DNA of 64,000 bases from DATGPD01 sp041398565 (GCA_041398565.1 JAWKUN010000002.1:496001-560000); one strand, 5' to 3'. Shown: positions 9,124 through 18,491, counted from the first letter of the stretch. Numbers and translations: made by a program. The notes: a model not told the origin generated them from the letters alone.

Positions 9124-9756
9124 CTACTTCTGATCGGCAGTGCGGCCTGCGGGCGGCGCGACCTCGCCCGCCAGGCGCTCCGACCGGCCGAGCGCCAGCA
9201 TCGCCCGCACGGTCTCGGCGACCAGCTCCCAGCCGGTCTTGCCGCCGAGCTCCTTGGCCGACCACACGAGGCCCGCCACCCAGAGGCGCGGCGCCAGCTC
9301 GCCGTCGGCGGCGCGCTGCACGACCCAACGCGTCGCCTTCAGCTCGGCGCCGTGCAGGTGGGCCAGCGTCGCGAAGGCCGAGCGGCGGTCGGTGACCTTG
9401 GGCATCCGCGCCAGGGTGCGGGCGTCGGCCTCGCGGTAGCCACGGCAGAGGATGCGGGGCGCGATGCGCCGCGCGGCACAATCGGCGACCAGGAAGGCTC
9501 GAGCACGCTCGACCGCCGCGGTCGCTCGCGAATTGACGAGCGCGGGCACGAGCGGGCGCAGGAGGCGTTCACGCTCGCTCGTGCTCGCAATCGAATCGTT
9601 GAAGCAGCGCACCACCGCGCCAGCCACCGGGCAGGCGCAGAGGGGCTCGTCGCTGTGCGGCTCACCGGCGAGCCAGGCCACCATCTCCATGGCGCACATG
9701 CCGGCGTCGGGAGATGGATGGCTGCCGGGGGAGAGGGGGAAGAGGCGGGGTTTCAT
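9124..9756 (-). CDS. Hypothetical protein, conserved-cysteine family
   Basis: A 210-residue protein; ATG at 9756 is chosen because upstream residues are low-complexity and Arg-rich. The N-terminal block contains a CAMEMVAWLAGEPHSDEPLCACP segment seen in a family of uncharacterised bacterial proteins in which a Met-Glu pair and two cysteines are conserved. The rest is helical and rich in Ala and Arg. It has no signal peptide or membrane segment, so it is probably cytoplasmic. It converges with the BNR gene, whose stop lies 64 bases away, and is divergent from the toroid-esterase gene. Function unknown. Confidence 0.7.
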   Translation of the reverse strand: MKPRLFPLSPGSHPSPDAGMCAMEMVAWLAGEPHSDEPLCACPVAGAVVRCFNDSIASTSERERLLRPLVPALVNSRATAAVERARAFLVADCAARRIAPRILCRGYREADARTLARMPKVTDRRSAFATLAHLHGAELKATRWVVQRAADGELAPRLWVAGLVWSAKELGGKTGWELVAETVRAMLALGRSERLAGEVAPPAGRTADQK

Positions 9757-9942
9757 GGGCTCTCGGGGGGAGCGCGCCGACCGCGCCGAGAAGCCTACCC
9801 CACGTCTCGGAACGAGGCTGGCCCGGGCCATGACCCTGGCCGGCTTCGCCCTGACCCGCGCCGGTCGCCGCCCTGAAAGCGACGGTGACGTGGACGCCAG
9901 CGGCCCCGCGCACTCGCAGGATGCACGCCGTCCGCGCCGACC

Positions 9943-9948
9943 TACAGT
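9943..9948 (+). promoter_or_regulatory. Possible -10 element (TACAGT) of a leaderless transcript
   Basis: TACAGT fits TAnnnT and lies 7 bases before ATG 9956, so transcription would begin at or next to the start codon. There is no Shine-Dalgarno in the gap and no good -35 upstream. Confidence 0.35.
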
Positions 9949-9955
9949 GCCTGAC

Positions 9956-12442
9956 ATGCTTCTCGTCTCCGCCCTAGTCGTGGCCGCGTCGTCGACGGCG
10001 CAGTCCGAACCCGCCCGCGACGACGCCTGGAGCGAGGCGCGCGCACGCGGAGAACTCAGCCAGCGCGCCGTCCTCTTCTGCTTGCGTTACGCCGACGGCT
10101 GGCTGGCACACGCCGATCCGACCACGGGCCTGCTGCCGCGCACGCTCACCGGCGAGGCCTACTGGAACGCCAAGGACTGCGCCGCCGACAACTACCCGTT
10201 CCTCGCCATCACCGCGCACGTCACCGGCCTGCCGCATCTGCTGGCGACGAGCGCGCACATCCTGGCGCAGGAGCGCCGCCTGACCGCAACGCCGCTCGGG
10301 CTTCCCGACGACTTCGTGTTCGCCGACCAGGCCCGACCGGCGCGCACACCGAGCCGCGACGAGCTGGTGTTCGGCGCCGCCGAGTACGTCAAGGACGGGC
10401 TGCTGCCGCTGCTCGAGTGGACCGGCGACGAAGCCTACCGCACGCGCTCGGTCGAGCTGCTGCGCGCCATCGTGACGCAGGCTGCGGTGGCCTCGCCGGC
10501 CGGCTCCCTACCGTCGGACAACCTCGAGGTGAACGGCGACCTGTTGCAGGCCTTCAGCCGAGCCGCGTGGCTGACCGGGGACGCGGCCTTCGCAACGATG
10601 GCCTTCCGCCTCGGCGACCACTACTTGTTGCACGAACCCCTGCTCGCTGCCAAAGCGCTGCCCCTGCGCGACCACGGCTGCGAGGTGATCGGCGGCCTCA
10701 CCGAAGCCTACGTGTTGGCGGCGCACCGCGATCCCGAGCGCCGCGCACGTTGGCGACCGCCGCTGCACGCGTTGCTCGACGTGATCGCGGCGCACGGGGT
10801 GCGCGACGACGGCCTGCTGCACGAAGCGATCGACCCGAAGACGGGGCGGCCCACGGGCGGCGGCGCCAGCGACGGCTGGGGCTACGTACTCGACGCCTTC
10901 GTCGCTGTCGGCGCGCTCGAGCCCGAGACTCCCTACGCCGACGTCGCGCGCCGGTGCCTGGCGCGCGTCGCTGGCGTCGACATCGCCCACACTCCCGGGC
11001 TCGGTGGCGCCGACGGCGCCGCCGACACGCTCGAAGGTGCGATCAACCTCCTGGCACGCTTCGACGACCGCCCGGCGCGTGCTTGGGTCGACCGCGAGAT
11101 GGACCGCCTGCTCGGCATGCAGCGGGCCGACGGCATCCTCGAGGCTTGGTACGGCGACGGCAACTCGGCACGCACCGCCTGGATGTGGGCCCTGATGCAG
11201 ACTTGCGGCATCCACGCTCGGCCGTGGCGTCCCGACTTGGCGCTCGGCGCCGAGGCCACCGCGGACGGCGGCGTACGCGTCGTGCTGCGCGCGGAGTTCG
11301 CCTGGGAGGGTGAACTCCGCTTCGACCGCCCGCGGCACCGCGACCTGATGCACCTGCCGCTCGACTATGCCCGCATCAATCAGTGGCCGCAGTGGTTCAC
11401 GGTCGACACCGCCGGCGCGTACGCCGTGGCGCGCAACGGCACGCCGACGCAGCACGTCGCCGGCGCCACCCTGCTCGGCTGGCCACTGTCGCTGCGGCCG
11501 AAGGAAGAGGTGCGGCTCGAGGTGCGGGCCGAGACGCCGCCACCGCGGCGACGGGCACGTTTCGCCGTCGCCGACGCCGACGCCGACACCGCGACCCGGT
11601 GGCAGCAGCGTCTGCGCGCGCAGTTGCTCGGCCTGCTGCGCGTCGACACGCTGCTGGATTCGGTGCCGCCGCTGGCGCCAGAAGCCGCCCCTGCACGAGA
11701 CGGCGGCGGCGTCACCCAGCAGGACGTGGAGTTCCAGAGCACCCCCGGACGCCGCGTCGTCGCCACGTTGTCGACGCCATCCCCACGGCCACCTGGCCGC
11801 CTCCCGGCCGTCGTGTGCATCCACGGACACGGCGGCACGCGCGCCTCGGTGGCCGATCCCGAGTCGGCCTACCGCGGGTTCGCCACGATGCTGGCGCGGC
11901 GTGGCTTCGTCACCATCGCGTGCGACGTGGGCCAGCACGAGGTGCGCGAGCCCGGACGCACCCTGATGGGCGAGCGCTTGTGGGACCTGCGCCGCTGCGT
12001 CGACCTGCTGGCGAGCCGCGACGACGTCGATCCCGAGCGCATCGGCTGTGCCGGCCTGTCGCTCGGCGGTGAGATGGCAATGTGGCTCGGCGCTCTCGAC
12101 ACCCGCATCGCCGCCGTGGCGAGCTGCGGCTTCCTCACCACCATGGACCAGATGGAGCAGGGCCACTGCCGGTGCTGGGATTTCGACGGGTTGCGCCAGC
12201 TCGTCGACTGGCCCGACGTGTACGCGCTGATCGCGCCACGTCCGTTGCAGTGCCAGAACGGCACGCAGGAGTCCGCCAAAGACTTCTGCGTGCCGCTGGC
12301 TCGCGTCGCTCTGCGCGAGATCGCGCCGGCCTACCGTGTTCTCGGCGCCCCGGACGCCCTGTCGTTGCACGTGCACCGTGGCGGGCACGTGGTGGATGCG
12401 CCGGCCCTGCTCGCCTTCTGCGAGCGCTGGCTCCTCCGATGA
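9956..12442 (+). CDS. Secreted two-domain protein: alpha-helical toroid domain fused to alpha/beta-hydrolase esterase
   Basis: An 828-residue protein with a short signal peptide (MLLVSALVVAASSTAQS) at ATG 9956. The first ~550 residues are helix-rich with regularly spaced Trp/Gly/Asp motifs (DGWLAHADPTTGLLPR, DNLEVNGDLLQAF, GGASDGWGYVLDAF, TLEGAINLLARFDDRPA), resembling (alpha/alpha)6 toroids of glycoside hydrolases and polysaccharide lyases, though I cannot name a family. The C-terminal ~270 residues are an alpha/beta hydrolase: GHGG oxyanion segment, nucleophile GLSLGG, a conserved APRPLQCQNG region and RGGHVVD with the likely catalytic histidine, similar to acetylxylan-esterase or dienelactone-hydrolase-like proteins. 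A coupled backbone-cleaving and de-esterifying role on a plant or algal polysaccharide is an inference. Confidence 0.78.
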   Translation: MLLVSALVVAASSTAQSEPARDDAWSEARARGELSQRAVLFCLRYADGWLAHADPTTGLLPRTLTGEAYWNAKDCAADNYPFLAITAHVTGLPHLLATSAHILAQERRLTATPLGLPDDFVFADQARPARTPSRDELVFGAAEYVKDGLLPLLEWTGDEAYRTRSVELLRAIVTQAAVASPAGSLPSDNLEVNGDLLQAFSRAAWLTGDAAFATMAFRLGDHYLLHEPLLAAKALPLRDHGCEVIGGLTEAYVLAAHRDPERRARWRPPLHALLDVIAAHGVRDDGLLHEAIDPKTGRPTGGGASDGWGYVLDAFVAVGALEPETPYADVARRCLARVAGVDIAHTPGLGGADGAADTLEGAINLLARFDDRPARAWVDREMDRLLGMQRADGILEAWYGDGNSARTAWMWALMQTCGIHARPWRPDLALGAEATADGGVRVVLRAEFAWEGELRFDRPRHRDLMHLPLDYARINQWPQWFTVDTAGAYAVARNGTPTQHVAGATLLGWPLSLRPKEEVRLEVRAETPPPRRRARFAVADADADTATRWQQRLRAQLLGLLRVDTLLDSVPPLAPEAAPARDGGGVTQQDVEFQSTPGRRVVATLSTPSPRPPGRLPAVVCIHGHGGTRASVADPESAYRGFATMLARRGFVTIACDVGQHEVREPGRTLMGERLWDLRRCVDLLASRDDVDPERIGCAGLSLGGEMAMWLGALDTRIAAVASCGFLTTMDQMEQGHCRCWDFDGLRQLVDWPDVYALIAPRPLQCQNGTQESAKDFCVPLARVALREIAPAYRVLGAPDALSLHVHRGGHVVDAPALLAFCERWLLR

Positions 12443-12443
12443 G

Positions 12444-12476
12444 CGACCGGCGTGCCGGCCACACGCACGCCGGTCG
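12444..12476. terminator. Bidirectional hairpin terminator between convergent genes
   Basis: A perfect 12-bp inverted repeat (CGACCGGCGTGC / GCACGCCGGTCG) with a 9-nt loop, one base after the stop of the plus-strand fusion gene and 7 bases from the stop of the minus-strand gene at 12484. No long T-run on either side, as is common in GC-rich genomes. Confidence 0.7.
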
Positions 12477-12483
12477 TACCGCG

Positions 12484-12813
12484 CTAGCGCACGACGACGT
12501 GCGTCTTCTCGGCCTTGTCCCCCGTCGTGCTGGTCGCGGTGGTCGTGATCTTCTGGCCGAGCAGGCCACCCGAACTCGGCACCGGAATGTCGATCCAGCC
12601 CTGCGGCGGCAGAGTCACCACCTCGATCACGTTGCCGGACGCGTCCTTGATGACGACGACACACGCGCCCTTGGTCCAGTTGTCGACGTGGATGTGGCCG
12701 CCCTGCCGGACGGTATCGCCATCGGGATGGATGTAGACCTGGGCGTGTGCCGCGACGGTCATCAGACAGGCGGCGGCAGCGAACTTGATCGAGGTTGCGA
12801 AGCGGTCGAGCAT
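12484..12813 (-). CDS. Small secreted protein of unknown function
   Basis: A 109-residue protein with a typical signal peptide (MLDRFATSIKFAAAACLMTVAAHA) and predicted cleavage before QVYIHPDG. The mature ~85 residues are beta-rich, with alternating Val/Thr, suggesting a small immunoglobulin-like or carboxypeptidase-regulatory-like fold, but no family is recognised. ATG 12813 is preferred over GTG 12825 because it opens the signal peptide cleanly. Exported; no cysteines beyond the signal region. Confidence 0.75.
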   Translation of the reverse strand: MLDRFATSIKFAAAACLMTVAAHAQVYIHPDGDTVRQGGHIHVDNWTKGACVVVIKDASGNVIEVVTLPPQGWIDIPVPSSGGLLGQKITTTATSTTGDKAEKTHVVVR

Positions 12814-12963
12814 GAGGGGTCTCACTGGTGACTGGGATCACACCGGCCACGTGCGCGGTGCAGGCCCCTTAGCCGCGCGAGCGGGCACCGCCGTTGCGCC
12901 GATCTCGGTTTTCCTGCGCGCGTGACGCTGGCCGTCGGCGCGACGCGGCGCTGTCGCGCGTCT

Positions 12964-13626
12964 TCAGCTGCTCGCCTTGCGCGTCAACACCAGCTCCATC
13001 ACCAGCCGCTCGCCGCCGTCCGTGTTCGGCGAGTACTGACGGTGGAGGATGCGCGCGCCGCCAGCTTCGATGCGGGTGATCGTGCGCGAGCGTCGCCCGC
13101 CGCTGGCTTCGAGGCTGCGGCTGTGCAAGACCAGTTCGTCGGCGGTCGCCGGCACCTCGCTCTGGCGCAGCGACATCCGCGTCGAGCGCGAATCGATCCA
13201 CACGCTCGTGAACGACCCGGCCCTCGTGTCGAAGCCGATCAGACCGAGCCCGGTACTGTCACCCTGGTCGCCGTGGAACACGAATCTCGACTCCAGGAAG
13301 CGACCGTCCTGCACCATCTGCTGGTGGCATTCGCCGCGGCTGGTCGACGTCCCGCCATCGCGACCATGGAACTCCTTGGTCACGTCGAAATCGCCGACCA
13401 TGCGCTGCAAGAAGCGCTGGCCCGCGCCCGGATCCGAACGGGGCTCGTAGGTCGACTGCGGGTCGCTGGCCGTTCGATCGGCACTGGCGACGCCGGTGCC
13501 ACCCGGCGCCGGCACCGGCGCCGGCGTCGAGCCGCAAGCGTGCAGGACGAAGACCACCGGCACGCCGAGAGCGCGCAGCCAGGACGAAGACCGAGGGCGT
13601 GCGGTCGTGGGGTGAGTGGCGCTCAT
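12964..13626 (-). CDS. DUF1579-type lipoprotein
   Basis: A 220-residue protein with a lipoprotein signal (ALGVPVVFVLHACGS; lipobox LHAC). The mature part matches the DUF1579 layout: an initial LQRMVGDFDVTKEFH block, GECHQQMVQDGRFLESRF, GLGLIGFDTRAGSFTSVWIDSRSTRM, and a C-terminal beta strand RLVMELVLTRK. DUF1579 proteins form a lipocalin-like barrel of unknown function and are frequent in Planctomycetes. Its ATG overlaps the stop of the kelch gene in an ATGA arrangement (13623-13626), so the two are probably co-translated on one minus-strand transcript. Confidence 0.83.
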   Translation of the reverse strand: MSATHPTTARPRSSSWLRALGVPVVFVLHACGSTPAPVPAPGGTGVASADRTASDPQSTYEPRSDPGAGQRFLQRMVGDFDVTKEFHGRDGGTSTSRGECHQQMVQDGRFLESRFVFHGDQGDSTGLGLIGFDTRAGSFTSVWIDSRSTRMSLRQSEVPATADELVLHSRSLEASGGRRSRTITRIEAGGARILHRQYSPNTDGGERLVMELVLTRKASS

Positions 13627-15866
13627 TGGCCGAACAGCAGGTCGAGGCCACGCGTGATCGACAAGGCGCCGAGGAAGCCGCCGGCCGGGTCCAGCGCCAC
13701 CGCCTGGAAGTCGATGTGCCGACCCCTGAGGCTCGCGTTGTTGGGGATGGCGAGGCCGTACGTCAGCTCACCGGCTGCCGACGCCGTGCTCGAGAGCCAC
13801 AGCGCCGTTGCGGGCAGGTAGAACTCGCAACCTCCGGGCAGAAACAGCGGCGCGCGTTGCGCCGCCAGTGCGATCGCCACCGGCGCGCCGGGAAGCACGC
13901 GCATGAGGCGAAGCGCGAAGGTGGCGCTGCCGACGGCCGGGCGCTCCGATGCGCCGAGGAAGGGCAGTCCGAGACTGCCGGCGCAGGCGCGACCGAACGG
14001 CACGGCGTCCGCCGACGCGGGCGGCACGTACTCCCAGAGGTCCGAGAAGAACGCCGTGTCGCTGCCCCCGAACAGCAGGACCCGCTGACGAACCGAGTCG
14101 AAGGCCGCAGCGCAAGCGGCGCGTGCCTGCGGGCCACCGGACACCTGCTGCACCCAGTCGAGACCGTCGAACTCCCAGGTGTCGCCGAGGGCGACGAAGT
14201 TGGCGTCACGGCCGCCGAACAGCACGGCACGGGCACGGACCGCGTCGAAGCTCATGGCGTGGCCCGCGCGCACCGGCGGAATCGTCGCGGGTGCCGCCTG
14301 GTTCCACAGCAGGCCGTCCCACTCCCAGGTGTCCGCCATGAGGACGCCGGTGCCATCATCGCCGCCGAAGACGACCACGCGGCCACGTACCGCGTCGAAC
14401 GCCATGCCGTGGTCGACGCGCGCAGTCGGGCGGAAGCCCAGCCCAACTTGCTGCCACTGCGTGCCGTTCCACTCCCACGTATCGTCGAGGGCGCCGGCAC
14501 TGCCGCGCCCGCCGAACAGCACCATGCGCCCGCGCCCTGCGTCGTAGACCATGGCGCCGCCGGTGCGCGCCGGTGGCGAGGTCGGCGAGCTTCGCGCCTG
14601 CCAATCGTTTCCGGTCCACTCCCAGGTGTCGTTGAGCGCCACGTTCGAGCCGCTGGTGCCGCCGAACAGGACGGCGCGACCGCGCGCGACGTCGAACGCC
14701 ATCGCCGCTCCGGCCCGCGCCGGCGGCACGTTGACCGGCAGGAGTTCGCGCCACTCGGCACCGGTCCACGCCCACGTATCGGCGAGCGGCCCGCCGGCGA
14801 CGCGACCGCCGAACACGAGCAGCGTCTGCTCCTTCGGGTCGTAGGCCGCGCCAGCGCCGTCGCGCGCCGAGGGCAGCGCGGAGTCACCGCGCAGGATCCA
14901 GTCGGCGCCGTTCCACTCCCATGTGTCGCCCTGGTTGGTCGTGTTGTTGGGACCGCGGCCGCCGAAGAGCACGGTGCGGGCCAACATGGGATGGAACGCC
15001 AGGCTGACCCGGTCGCGCGCCACGGGGTGCGTGGCTGGCGCCGCCTGCGCCCAGGCCGCCCCGTCCCACTCCCAGGTGTCGTCGTAGCGGGTGGCACCGG
15101 TGCTGCCGCCGAACAAGACGACTCGGTTGCGCACGGCGTCGAAGGCGAGGCCGAGGCGATGGCGTTGCGGCGGTGACGCGGCCGGCGTCGCCTGTTGCCA
15201 AGTCGTGCCGTCCCACTCCCAGGTCTCGGCCAGCTGCACGCCGGCCGAAGTGCCGCCGAACAGCACGACACGCTGGCGCACCGAGTCGTACGTCATGCCG
15301 ACCAGCTCGCGCGACGACGGACTCACCGGCGGCGACTTCTGCGTCCAGTCGACGCCGTCGAAGACCCAGGTGTCGCCGTACTCGGTCGCGCCTTGACCAC
15401 CGAACATGACGACCTCGTGACGCGCCGCGTCGTACGCGAGCCCGTGGCCGTCGCGCCCGGGCGGCACGGTGGCCGGGCTCGCCTGATGCCAGTCGCTGCC
15501 GTCCCACTCCCACGTATCGTTGCCGTTGCCGGTCGTCAGGTTGCCGCCGAACATCACCACGCGTTGGCGCGCAGCGTCGTAGGCGATCGCGTGGTCGCGG
15601 CGCCCGGGCGGCTGGGTGTTCGGCCGGCGCTGGATCCAGGCGACGCCGTCCCACTCCCACGTCTCGTCGTTGCGCGCGGTGTTGAAGCCGCCGAACATCA
15701 CGACGCGCTGGCGCGCGGCGTCGTAGCACAACACCGCCGCCGACCGCGGCTCGTGCACGGCGGCGTCGATCCACCGGTCCGGCGATTGGGCGAAGACGCT
15801 GGGAAGGGCCGACGCGAGAACTGATGCGCTGAGCACGCTTGCCGTGCAACGACGCCGTGGCGTCAC
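13623..15866 (-). CDS. Secreted kelch-repeat beta-propeller protein
   Basis: Chosen start GTG 15866 gives 747 residues beginning with an export-type segment (VTPRRRCTASVLSASVLASALPSVFAQ); the frame is open upstream to 16079 and an ATG at 15977 is possible. Twelve kelch units are visible, each of the form YDxxRxRVVxFGG followed by DTWEWDGxxW and a PPxR turn. Twelve repeats would fit two six-bladed propellers. The last ~110 residues are a separate module with an NASLRGRHIDFQAVALDPAG segment also seen in outline at the end of the 6165 protein. Likely an exported binding or adhesion protein; galactose-oxidase-like copper ligands are not seen. Confidence 0.85.
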   Translation of the reverse strand: MTPRRRCTASVLSASVLASALPSVFAQSPDRWIDAAVHEPRSAAVLCYDAARQRVVMFGGFNTARNDETWEWDGVAWIQRRPNTQPPGRRDHAIAYDAARQRVVMFGGNLTTGNGNDTWEWDGSDWHQASPATVPPGRDGHGLAYDAARHEVVMFGGQGATEYGDTWVFDGVDWTQKSPPVSPSSRELVGMTYDSVRQRVVLFGGTSAGVQLAETWEWDGTTWQQATPAASPPQRHRLGLAFDAVRNRVVLFGGSTGATRYDDTWEWDGAAWAQAAPATHPVARDRVSLAFHPMLARTVLFGGRGPNNTTNQGDTWEWNGADWILRGDSALPSARDGAGAAYDPKEQTLLVFGGRVAGGPLADTWAWTGAEWRELLPVNVPPARAGAAMAFDVARGRAVLFGGTSGSNVALNDTWEWTGNDWQARSSPTSPPARTGGAMVYDAGRGRMVLFGGRGSAGALDDTWEWNGTQWQQVGLGFRPTARVDHGMAFDAVRGRVVVFGGDDGTGVLMADTWEWDGLLWNQAAPATIPPVRAGHAMSFDAVRARAVLFGGRDANFVALGDTWEFDGLDWVQQVSGGPQARAACAAAFDSVRQRVLLFGGSDTAFFSDLWEYVPPASADAVPFGRACAGSLGLPFLGASERPAVGSATFALRLMRVLPGAPVAIALAAQRAPLFLPGGCEFYLPATALWLSSTASAAGELTYGLAIPNNASLRGRHIDFQAVALDPAGGFLGALSITRGLDLLFGQ

Positions 15867-16122
15867 GACATGGGGAAGAACCGCGGAGACTTCGGGAACG
15901 AGAGGTGCAGGAGACACGGAGGTGATTGGGTGAGAGAAGCGTGGTGGACCCGAGGCGCACGACGGAGCACGGTCCATGCCGTCTCGCCATGCTTGCCCCT
16001 GCCCCGACTCGGCGGAGCATGCCCGGCTCTCGCACGCTCGCAACTCCCCGAAAACCCCGCGTCGAGGCGCAGCCGTCACGCAATGCAGACACTGTCACCA
16101 AGACGTGACATGCGCCGATCCG

Positions 16123-17028
16123 TCAGCGCGGTGTCTCCTTGATCCCCAGCGTGGCGTAGATCTGACGCGTCGCGTCGCTCTGGTTGAGGGTGTAGAAGTG
16201 GATGCCGGCGACGCGATGGTCGAGCAAGTCGCGGCACTGCTCGGTCGCCCAGTGGATGCCGACGCGCCGCATGGCGTCCTCGTCGTCTCCACAACGGTCG
16301 AGGGCGCGCAGGAGAGCCGCCGGATAGCGCGCTCCCAGCGCCAACTCGGCCATGCGCCGCATGCCCTTCTTGGACGTCACCGGCATGATGCCTGCGACCA
16401 CCGGCACGTCGATGCCGGCGAGCTTGCAGCGCTCGCGGAAGTCGTAGAAGTCGCGGTTGTCGAAGAAGAGCTGGGTGACGATGTAGTCGGCGCCGGCGTC
16501 GACCTTGGCTTTGAGGTGCTCCATCTCGACCATCCGGTTCGGCGTGGCGGGGTGTCCCTCGGGGAAGCCCGCCACTCCCACGCCGAAGCCGCGCGGATCG
16601 GGATGCCCCCCTTCTTCGCCGAACCGCTTGATGAAGCGCACGAGATCCGCTGCGTGACGGAAGTCGTCGTCCTTGCGGTCGTGATCCATGCCGCGCGGTG
16701 GATCGCCGCCCAGCGCCAGGATGTTGCCGACGCCCGCCTGCGCGTAGCGCTCGAGGATGGCGCGGATCTCCGCCTCCTTGTGGCAGACGCAGGTCAGGTG
16801 CGGCACCGTCTCGATCTCGGTCGACTTGTTGATGCGCACCACCAGATCGTGCGTCATTTCGCGCGTCGAACCACCGGCGCCGTAGGTCACCGACACGAAG
16901 GACGGTCGCAGAGCCTCCAGCTCGGCGATGGTCGAGAACAACTTCTCGGCGGCCTCTTCGCTCTTCGGCGGGAAGAACTCGAACGAGAAGGTGCAGGGGT
17001 ACTTCTGGAAGACGTCGCGGATGTGCAT
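16123..17028 (-). CDS. metF: 5,10-methylenetetrahydrofolate reductase
   Basis: A 301-residue protein of normal MetF length. It reduces methylene-THF to methyl-THF with NAD(P)H and FAD, supplying methyl groups for methionine synthesis in the cytoplasm. Family motifs are FSFEFFPPK near the N-terminus (catalytic Glu), SVTYGAGGSTR, LTCVCHK, ILALGGDPP, FGVGVAGFPEGHP, DYIVTQLFFD, PVVAGIMPV and GIHFYTLN near the end. ATG 17028 is chosen because MHIRDVFQKY leads directly into the first strand; the upstream extension is not conserved. No methionine-responsive riboswitch was recognised in the leader, though a small ATCGGCG/CGCCGAT stem lies there. Confidence 0.93.
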   Translation of the reverse strand: MHIRDVFQKYPCTFSFEFFPPKSEEAAEKLFSTIAELEALRPSFVSVTYGAGGSTREMTHDLVVRINKSTEIETVPHLTCVCHKEAEIRAILERYAQAGVGNILALGGDPPRGMDHDRKDDDFRHAADLVRFIKRFGEEGGHPDPRGFGVGVAGFPEGHPATPNRMVEMEHLKAKVDAGADYIVTQLFFDNRDFYDFRERCKLAGIDVPVVAGIMPVTSKKGMRRMAELALGARYPAALLRALDRCGDDEDAMRRVGIHWATEQCRDLLDHRVAGIHFYTLNQSDATRQIYATLGIKETPR

Positions 17029-17131
17029 GCGCTTGCCGGGAGTATCGGCGTTTCGCCGATCGCGGGCGGTCGAAAGGCGCAAGGTAGACCAGTCCGCGCT
17101 CGGAAGGGAGCCCGGAGAGCCGCACCCGGCA

Positions 17132-18481
17132 TCATGCAGCGGTCGCGTCGAGCCGTCTGTAGACCAGGAGGCCCAGCCCGAGTGCGGCGAGGTCGATCGC
17201 CAGCGCGCGCGGGTCGGCACGCAAGTAGCCGAGGAGCAGGGTCATACCGATCGCCACCTGCACGCCGACCACGAGAGGTGCCGCACGCAAGCGGAACGGC
17301 CGCGGGCGATCAGGGGCGCGCCGGCGCTGCACCAGCAGCCCGACCGCGACCAACACGGTGGTGAGAGAGATGACCGGCACGGTCAGCGCGAGGAGCTGGT
17401 CGAAGGTGTTGGTGAGCGCGAAGGCGGCGGCAGCCAGCGCGATCCACAGCGTGGACCACACGGGCGCGCCGGACGCCGGCACGTGCCCCAGCGCTGCCAA
17501 CGCCATGCCTTCTTCGGCCAGCAGGCGCGCGATGCGCGGCCCGGTGAGGAAGTAGGCGTTCACCGCGCCGAGCAGCACGACGAGGGCCACCGTGGTCAGC
17601 CCACGCGTCCCCGCGCTTCCGAACGCCGTGCGGGCCACGTCGAGGGCCGGGAACTTCGACGCCGCGAGGCCTTCGACTCCCAGCACGTGCAAGAACGTGA
17701 CGTTCGCCAGCAGATAGAGGCCGACGATGGTGAGCAGCGCCAGCAAGAGTGCGCGCGGCAGGGCGCGGCCGGGATCGCGAGTCTCGCCGGCGAGGTAGAC
17801 GGCGTCGGCGTAGCCGTCGAAGGTGAAGATGACCGACACCATCGCGGTGCCGAAGGCAGCCAGGAGGAGGCCGGGCTCGTTCGGCACCGACATCGTCGAC
17901 GCCACCGCGGCTGCCGGAGGCGCCGCCAGCGCCGCGGCGACACAGACGCCGCCGAGCAACCCGACCTTGGCCAGGAACAAGGCGATCTCGAGCCGCGCAC
18001 CGCAGCGCAGGCCGAGCAGATTGACCGCCGCGACCACGAAGATCACCGCCACGGCAACGGCGCGACCCATCGGCGTGGGCGGCGCGTCGACGGCCAGGGT
18101 GACCGCGCCCGTCGTCACCAGTTCGCCGGTCGCCACGGCGACTCCGGCCAGCGAGGCCGGCCAGGTCAGGAGCAGCATGCTCCAGCCGACGAGGAAGGCT
18201 GGTGCCCGTCCGAAGGACAGGCGAACGTAGGCGGCAAGACCGCCGACCCGCGGTACCGACGCCGCCATCTCGGCGACGATCAAGGCATCGAGCGTGGCGA
18301 CCAGACCACCGAGCAGCCACGCCGCGAAGATCCACGCCTGGCTCGGCAGCTCGTGCGCTACGGCTCCGGGCGCGCGCAGGATGCCCGCACCCACCGCCAT
18401 CCCGACGCCGACCGCGACCCCCGTCGTCGAGCCGAGCACGCGGCGCAGAGGACCGAGGTCGACGCCACGTTCGGCCGGCAT
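17132..18481 (-). CDS. APC-family amino acid/polyamine permease
   Basis: A 449-residue integral membrane protein with about 12 hydrophobic segments. TM1 contains GVAVGVGMAVGAGILRAPG, the unwound substrate-binding signature of amino acid-polyamine-organocation transporters, and the middle carries FTFDGYADAVYLAGETRDPGRALPRAL, typical of the TM6-TM7 region in LAT/CAT-like members. Substrate is not predictable. ATG 18481 is chosen; GTG 18490 would be nearly equivalent. The start is only 10 bases from the stop of the upstream membrane-protein gene, so they probably form an operon, with metF possibly downstream after about 100 bases. Confidence 0.87.
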   Translation of the reverse strand: MPAERGVDLGPLRRVLGSTTGVAVGVGMAVGAGILRAPGAVAHELPSQAWIFAAWLLGGLVATLDALIVAEMAASVPRVGGLAAYVRLSFGRAPAFLVGWSMLLLTWPASLAGVAVATGELVTTGAVTLAVDAPPTPMGRAVAVAVIFVVAAVNLLGLRCGARLEIALFLAKVGLLGGVCVAAALAAPPAAAVASTMSVPNEPGLLLAAFGTAMVSVIFTFDGYADAVYLAGETRDPGRALPRALLLALLTIVGLYLLANVTFLHVLGVEGLAASKFPALDVARTAFGSAGTRGLTTVALVVLLGAVNAYFLTGPRIARLLAEEGMALAALGHVPASGAPVWSTLWIALAAAAFALTNTFDQLLALTVPVISLTTVLVAVGLLVQRRRAPDRPRPFRLRAAPLVVGVQVAIGMTLLLGYLRADPRALAIDLAALGLGLLVYRRLDATAA

Positions 18482-18491
18482 CCTGGCCACC

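Noticed and set aside
16123..17131. SAM or SAH riboswitch before metF
   Set aside because: The leader holds only one small stem and none of the conserved riboswitch cores.
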